Shown here piece by piece: positions 6,183-8,323 of a stretch of DNA of 8,323 nucleotides. The notes below the pieces were generated by a model. That model was not told where the DNA came from. It saw only the letters and a program-made list of their open reading frames with translations, and ran no database searches. The stretch is taken from assembly GCA_031273385.1 (NCBI GenBank), contig JAISRY010000118.1:1-8323 (forward strand), given 5' to 3'. Made by a program: the position numbers and the translations under genes. The DNA is from Tannerellaceae bacterium (GTDB taxonomy: Bacteria > Bacteroidota > Bacteroidia > Bacteroidales > Tannerellaceae). The stretch's first letter is position 1; the number at the start of each line of letters is the position of its first letter.

Positions 6183-8323
6183 ATGCAGAAGTCAGGATAT
6201 ACAGCTTCGATCACAGCGTGGGGACTGTTCGCATTAACGGTCGTTGGGCTGACGGCTTGCCATATCGTACGGGATCGCCATGCCGGTTATCACGTCGACA
6301 TGACCATTCGTGCAGAACAGGAGAATCCCATAAAGGCAGGCTTTGCGGCGCTCGCCATCACCCCGCCGTTCTTCGAGCCGTGGCACGACGCCGACGGCAA
6401 TGCCCGCTACGAGCCGAAAAAAGGCGACACCTACGAAGACACGAACCGGAACGGGAAGTTCGATACCTACTGGATGGCCGGCTTTGGGAACGGCGTCGCC
6501 GTCAATGGCGTACACGACGATATCTGGGCGCGTACCATGGTGGTCGACGACGGGAATACCCGCCTGGCAATGGTGGCGCTTGATGTGATCGGCCTGTTTC
6601 ATCCTACGGTTATCGAGGTTAGGGAGATGCTGCCGCCGGAAACGGGCATTACCTACCTTACCCTTGTGGCGACGCATACCCATGAAGCGCCCGACTTCCT
6701 GGGGCTATGGGGAAAGTCGCCCTTAAAGAGCGGAGTCGACAGGGAGTGGAAAACGTATGTCAAGGAGCGCATCGTACAGTCGGTCGTCGAAGCGGTTCAG
6801 GCCATGCGTCCGGCCACGCTGAAATTCTCGCAAAACCTGACGGACGGCATGGCGACCCTCGCCGATACGCGCGAGCCTCATGTCTACGACCACGGCTTGC
6901 GGATCATACAAGCCGTAGACAACGAAAACGACAGCACGCTGGGAACGCTCGTCCAATGGGCGAACCATCCCGAAACGCTCTGGAGCCGCAACCTCCTGAT
7001 CACCTCCGATTTCCCCCACTATATCCGCCAGGCGGTAGAGAAAGGCGTCTACGACGGGGATACGCCGGTGGAGGAGGGCGTGGGAGGGATCGCCCTGTAT
7101 GTGAACGGCGCCGTCGGCGGTTTGATGACGACGCACGCAAGTACGGGCGTCAAAGACCCGTTCCGCGATACCACCTACGTCGCGCCCTCCTTTGATAAGG
7201 CGCGGGCGCAGGGGGATACGCTGGGGCTACTGATCCTTAGGACAATGAAAAACAATCCCGTAGAGGTGAAACAGGCGGGGATCAGCCTCCGGGCTAAAAC
7301 GTTCTCCCTGCCGATCCGTAATTCGCTCTTCCGCCTGGCCGCAGCGATCGGATTGATGGATGCGGATATGACAGGATGGATGAAAAAGCGCACCGAAGCG
7401 GCGGCATGGAGCATCGGGCCGGCCGCTTTCCTGAGCATACCCGGCGAGATATACCCCGAGATCGTCAACGGCGGGATCGCCGCCCTGCCGGGGAGGGACT
7501 TCAACGTGGAGCCGCAGGAAGTCCCGCCGCTGAGGGAGCTGATGACGAAAGAGTTCCGCTTTGTCATCGGACTGGCAAACGACGAAATAGGCTATATTAT
7601 TCCCCAAAGCCAGTGGGACAAAAAGAAACCGTTTGTCTACCGTGATAAAGCCTATTACGGGGAGAGCAACAGCCTGGGCCCCCGCACGGCGCCCCTGCTG
7701 TACGGCGAGTTGAAACGGCTGCTCTCGGAATTGCCCGAGGCCGCCGCCGACTCCGGGCAGGCCGTTGTCGGGGAGGTCGCTTTAAGTGATTCGTGGTTTA
7801 TCCGTTCGTCCAAAGAGGCCGCCTCTACCGGCGAAACGCTATCCGTAGAGGGTGGCTTCACCGGCAGCCGCTGGGTCAGGGCATCCGTCCCCTCTACCGT
7901 ACTGGGGGCGCTGACCGGGCAGGGCATCTACGAAGAGGCTTTCTTTGGCATGAACCTGGAATCCATTCCCGCCGAACGCTTTACGTCGCCCTGGTGGTAC
8001 TGCCGTTCCTTTGATCTCCCCCGCTTCGATGGCCGGAAAGAGCAGGCGTTGCTCCACCTCGACGGCATCAACTACCGGGCAAACATCTGGCTGAACGGCC
8101 ATAAGATCCTGTCGGCGGACACGGCTTTCGGGGCTTTCCGGCAGTTCTGTTGCGATATCACCCCTTTTGCGCGGCAGGAGGAGAACAGGATCGCCGTCGA
8201 GGTGATCCCTCCCGGGAAAGGGGATTTCTATATGGGATTTGTGGATTGGGCGCCCGTCCCGCCGGATCACAACATGGGTATTTACAGGCCGGTACGCATC
8301 CGGCGAAGCGGCAAAGCCTCCAT
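6183..8323 (+). CDS. Lipoprotein fusion: neutral/alkaline ceramidase-like domain plus N-terminal part of a GH2 glycosidase (3' end beyond window)
   Basis: The reading frame stays open from the ATG at 6183 to the window edge (713 complete codons, no stop), so the gene is partial at its 3' end. The N-terminus is a lipoprotein signal with lipobox LTAC (Cys26). Residues about 50-515 match the neutral/alkaline non-lysosomal ceramidase N-terminal family: AGFAALAITPP, GFGNGVAVNGVHDDIWARTM, VATHTHEAPD (His165, His167), QWANHPETLW (His262), SIPGEIYPEI (Glu422) and LANDEIGYIIP (Tyr471). These align with the zinc ligands known in the Pseudomonas enzyme. The usual catalytic-serine motif (N-x-G-D-x-S-P) is not seen; NGAVGGLMTTH occupies that region at residues 308-318. 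After a short linker (about 515-534) a GH2 sugar-binding jelly roll starts: WWYCRSFDLP from 604, LLHLDGINYRANIWLNG from 624, and DWAPVPPDHNMGIYRPV near the edge. The last motif is typical of exo-beta-glucosaminidase/beta-mannosidase-like GH2. The catalytic GH2 barrel would lie downstream. The gene starts one base after the deacetylase stop. Confidence 0.88.
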   Translation, partial: MQKSGYTASITAWGLFALTVVGLTACHIVRDRHAGYHVDMTIRAEQENPIKAGFAALAITPPFFEPWHDADGNARYEPKKGDTYEDTNRNGKFDTYWMAGFGNGVAVNGVHDDIWARTMVVDDGNTRLAMVALDVIGLFHPTVIEVREMLPPETGITYLTLVATHTHEAPDFLGLWGKSPLKSGVDREWKTYVKERIVQSVVEAVQAMRPATLKFSQNLTDGMATLADTREPHVYDHGLRIIQAVDNENDSTLGTLVQWANHPETLWSRNLLITSDFPHYIRQAVEKGVYDGDTPVEEGVGGIALYVNGAVGGLMTTHASTGVKDPFRDTTYVAPSFDKARAQGDTLGLLILRTMKNNPVEVKQAGISLRAKTFSLPIRNSLFRLAAAIGLMDADMTGWMKKRTEAAAWSIGPAAFLSIPGEIYPEIVNGGIAALPGRDFNVEPQEVPPLRELMTKEFRFVIGLANDEIGYIIPQSQWDKKKPFVYRDKAYYGESNSLGPRTAPLLYGELKRLLSELPEAAADSGQAVVGEVALSDSWFIRSSKEAASTGETLSVEGGFTGSRWVRASVPSTVLGALTGQGIYEEAFFGMNLESIPAERFTSPWWYCRSFDLPRFDGRKEQALLHLDGINYRANIWLNGHKILSADTAFGAFRQFCCDITPFARQEENRIAVEVIPPGKGDFYMGFVDWAPVPPDHNMGIYRPVRIRRSGKAS

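Noticed and set aside
6218..7195. Several 80-160 codon plus-strand frames between 6218 and 7195
   Set aside because: They are alternative frames of the long ceramidase-like/GH2 gene starting at 6183, which has recognisable motifs throughout. Their products are Arg-rich and featureless.
7690..7790. Possible frameshift or missing stop joining two genes at the ceramidase-like/GH2 boundary
   Set aside because: I followed the frame codon by codon: both domains are in the same frame with no homopolymer run likely to cause an indel, and no ATG with a signal peptide precedes the GH2 part. A real fusion is the simpler reading, although a base-call error cannot be excluded without reads.
1..8323. CRISPR array, tRNA/rRNA genes, insertion sequences or long inverted repeats
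   Set aside because: No spaced direct repeats, transposase motifs or RNA-gene signatures were seen. The window is nearly all protein-coding on the plus strand.

Overview
The window is a stretch of a Bacteroidota (most likely Bacteroidales) glycan- or glycoconjugate-utilisation locus. The diagnosis rests on a complete SusD/RagB-family outer-membrane lipoprotein gene, several Sec signal peptides and lipoboxes, AT-rich translation leaders without a clear Shine-Dalgarno, and a tight all-plus-strand operon of secreted hydrolases. By eye the DNA is fairly G+C rich for this phylum, and I cannot name a genus. No tRNA, rRNA, CRISPR array, insertion sequence, terminator or regulator is visible. Coding density is almost total: the gaps between genes are 11, 22, 10 and 1 nt.

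Layout, left to right. 16-1653: SusD-like lipoprotein; its usual SusC partner would lie upstream, outside the window. 1665-3860: large lipoprotein with an apparent N-terminal beta-propeller and a C-terminal all-helical toroid-like domain, function unknown. 3883-5244: secreted alpha/beta-hydrolase of the PhoPQ-activated pathogenicity-related (PqaA) family with a visible Ser-Asp-His triad. 5255-6181: exported YdjC/ChbG-family deacetylase with metal-site motifs. 6183 to the right edge (8323): a very long open frame with no stop in the window. It encodes a lipoprotein whose N-terminal half is a neutral/alkaline ceramidase-like domain and whose C-terminal part is the beginning of a glycoside hydrolase family 2 enzyme resembling exo-beta-glucosaminidases and beta-mannosidases.

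Interpretation (inference): SusD and an off-window SusC would capture and import a glycan or glycoconjugate, and the lipoproteins and periplasmic enzymes would process it. Two of the enzyme families are known for removing N-acyl groups (ceramidase-like, YdjC/ChbG), and the GH2 type present includes enzymes acting on beta-linked glucosamine or mannose. An N-acylated amino-sugar glycan or a glycosphingolipid-like molecule is therefore a plausible substrate class, but the sequence does not prove it. The most notable item is the ceramidase-like/GH2 fusion, which has the canonical ceramidase metal ligands but not the canonical catalytic-serine motif.
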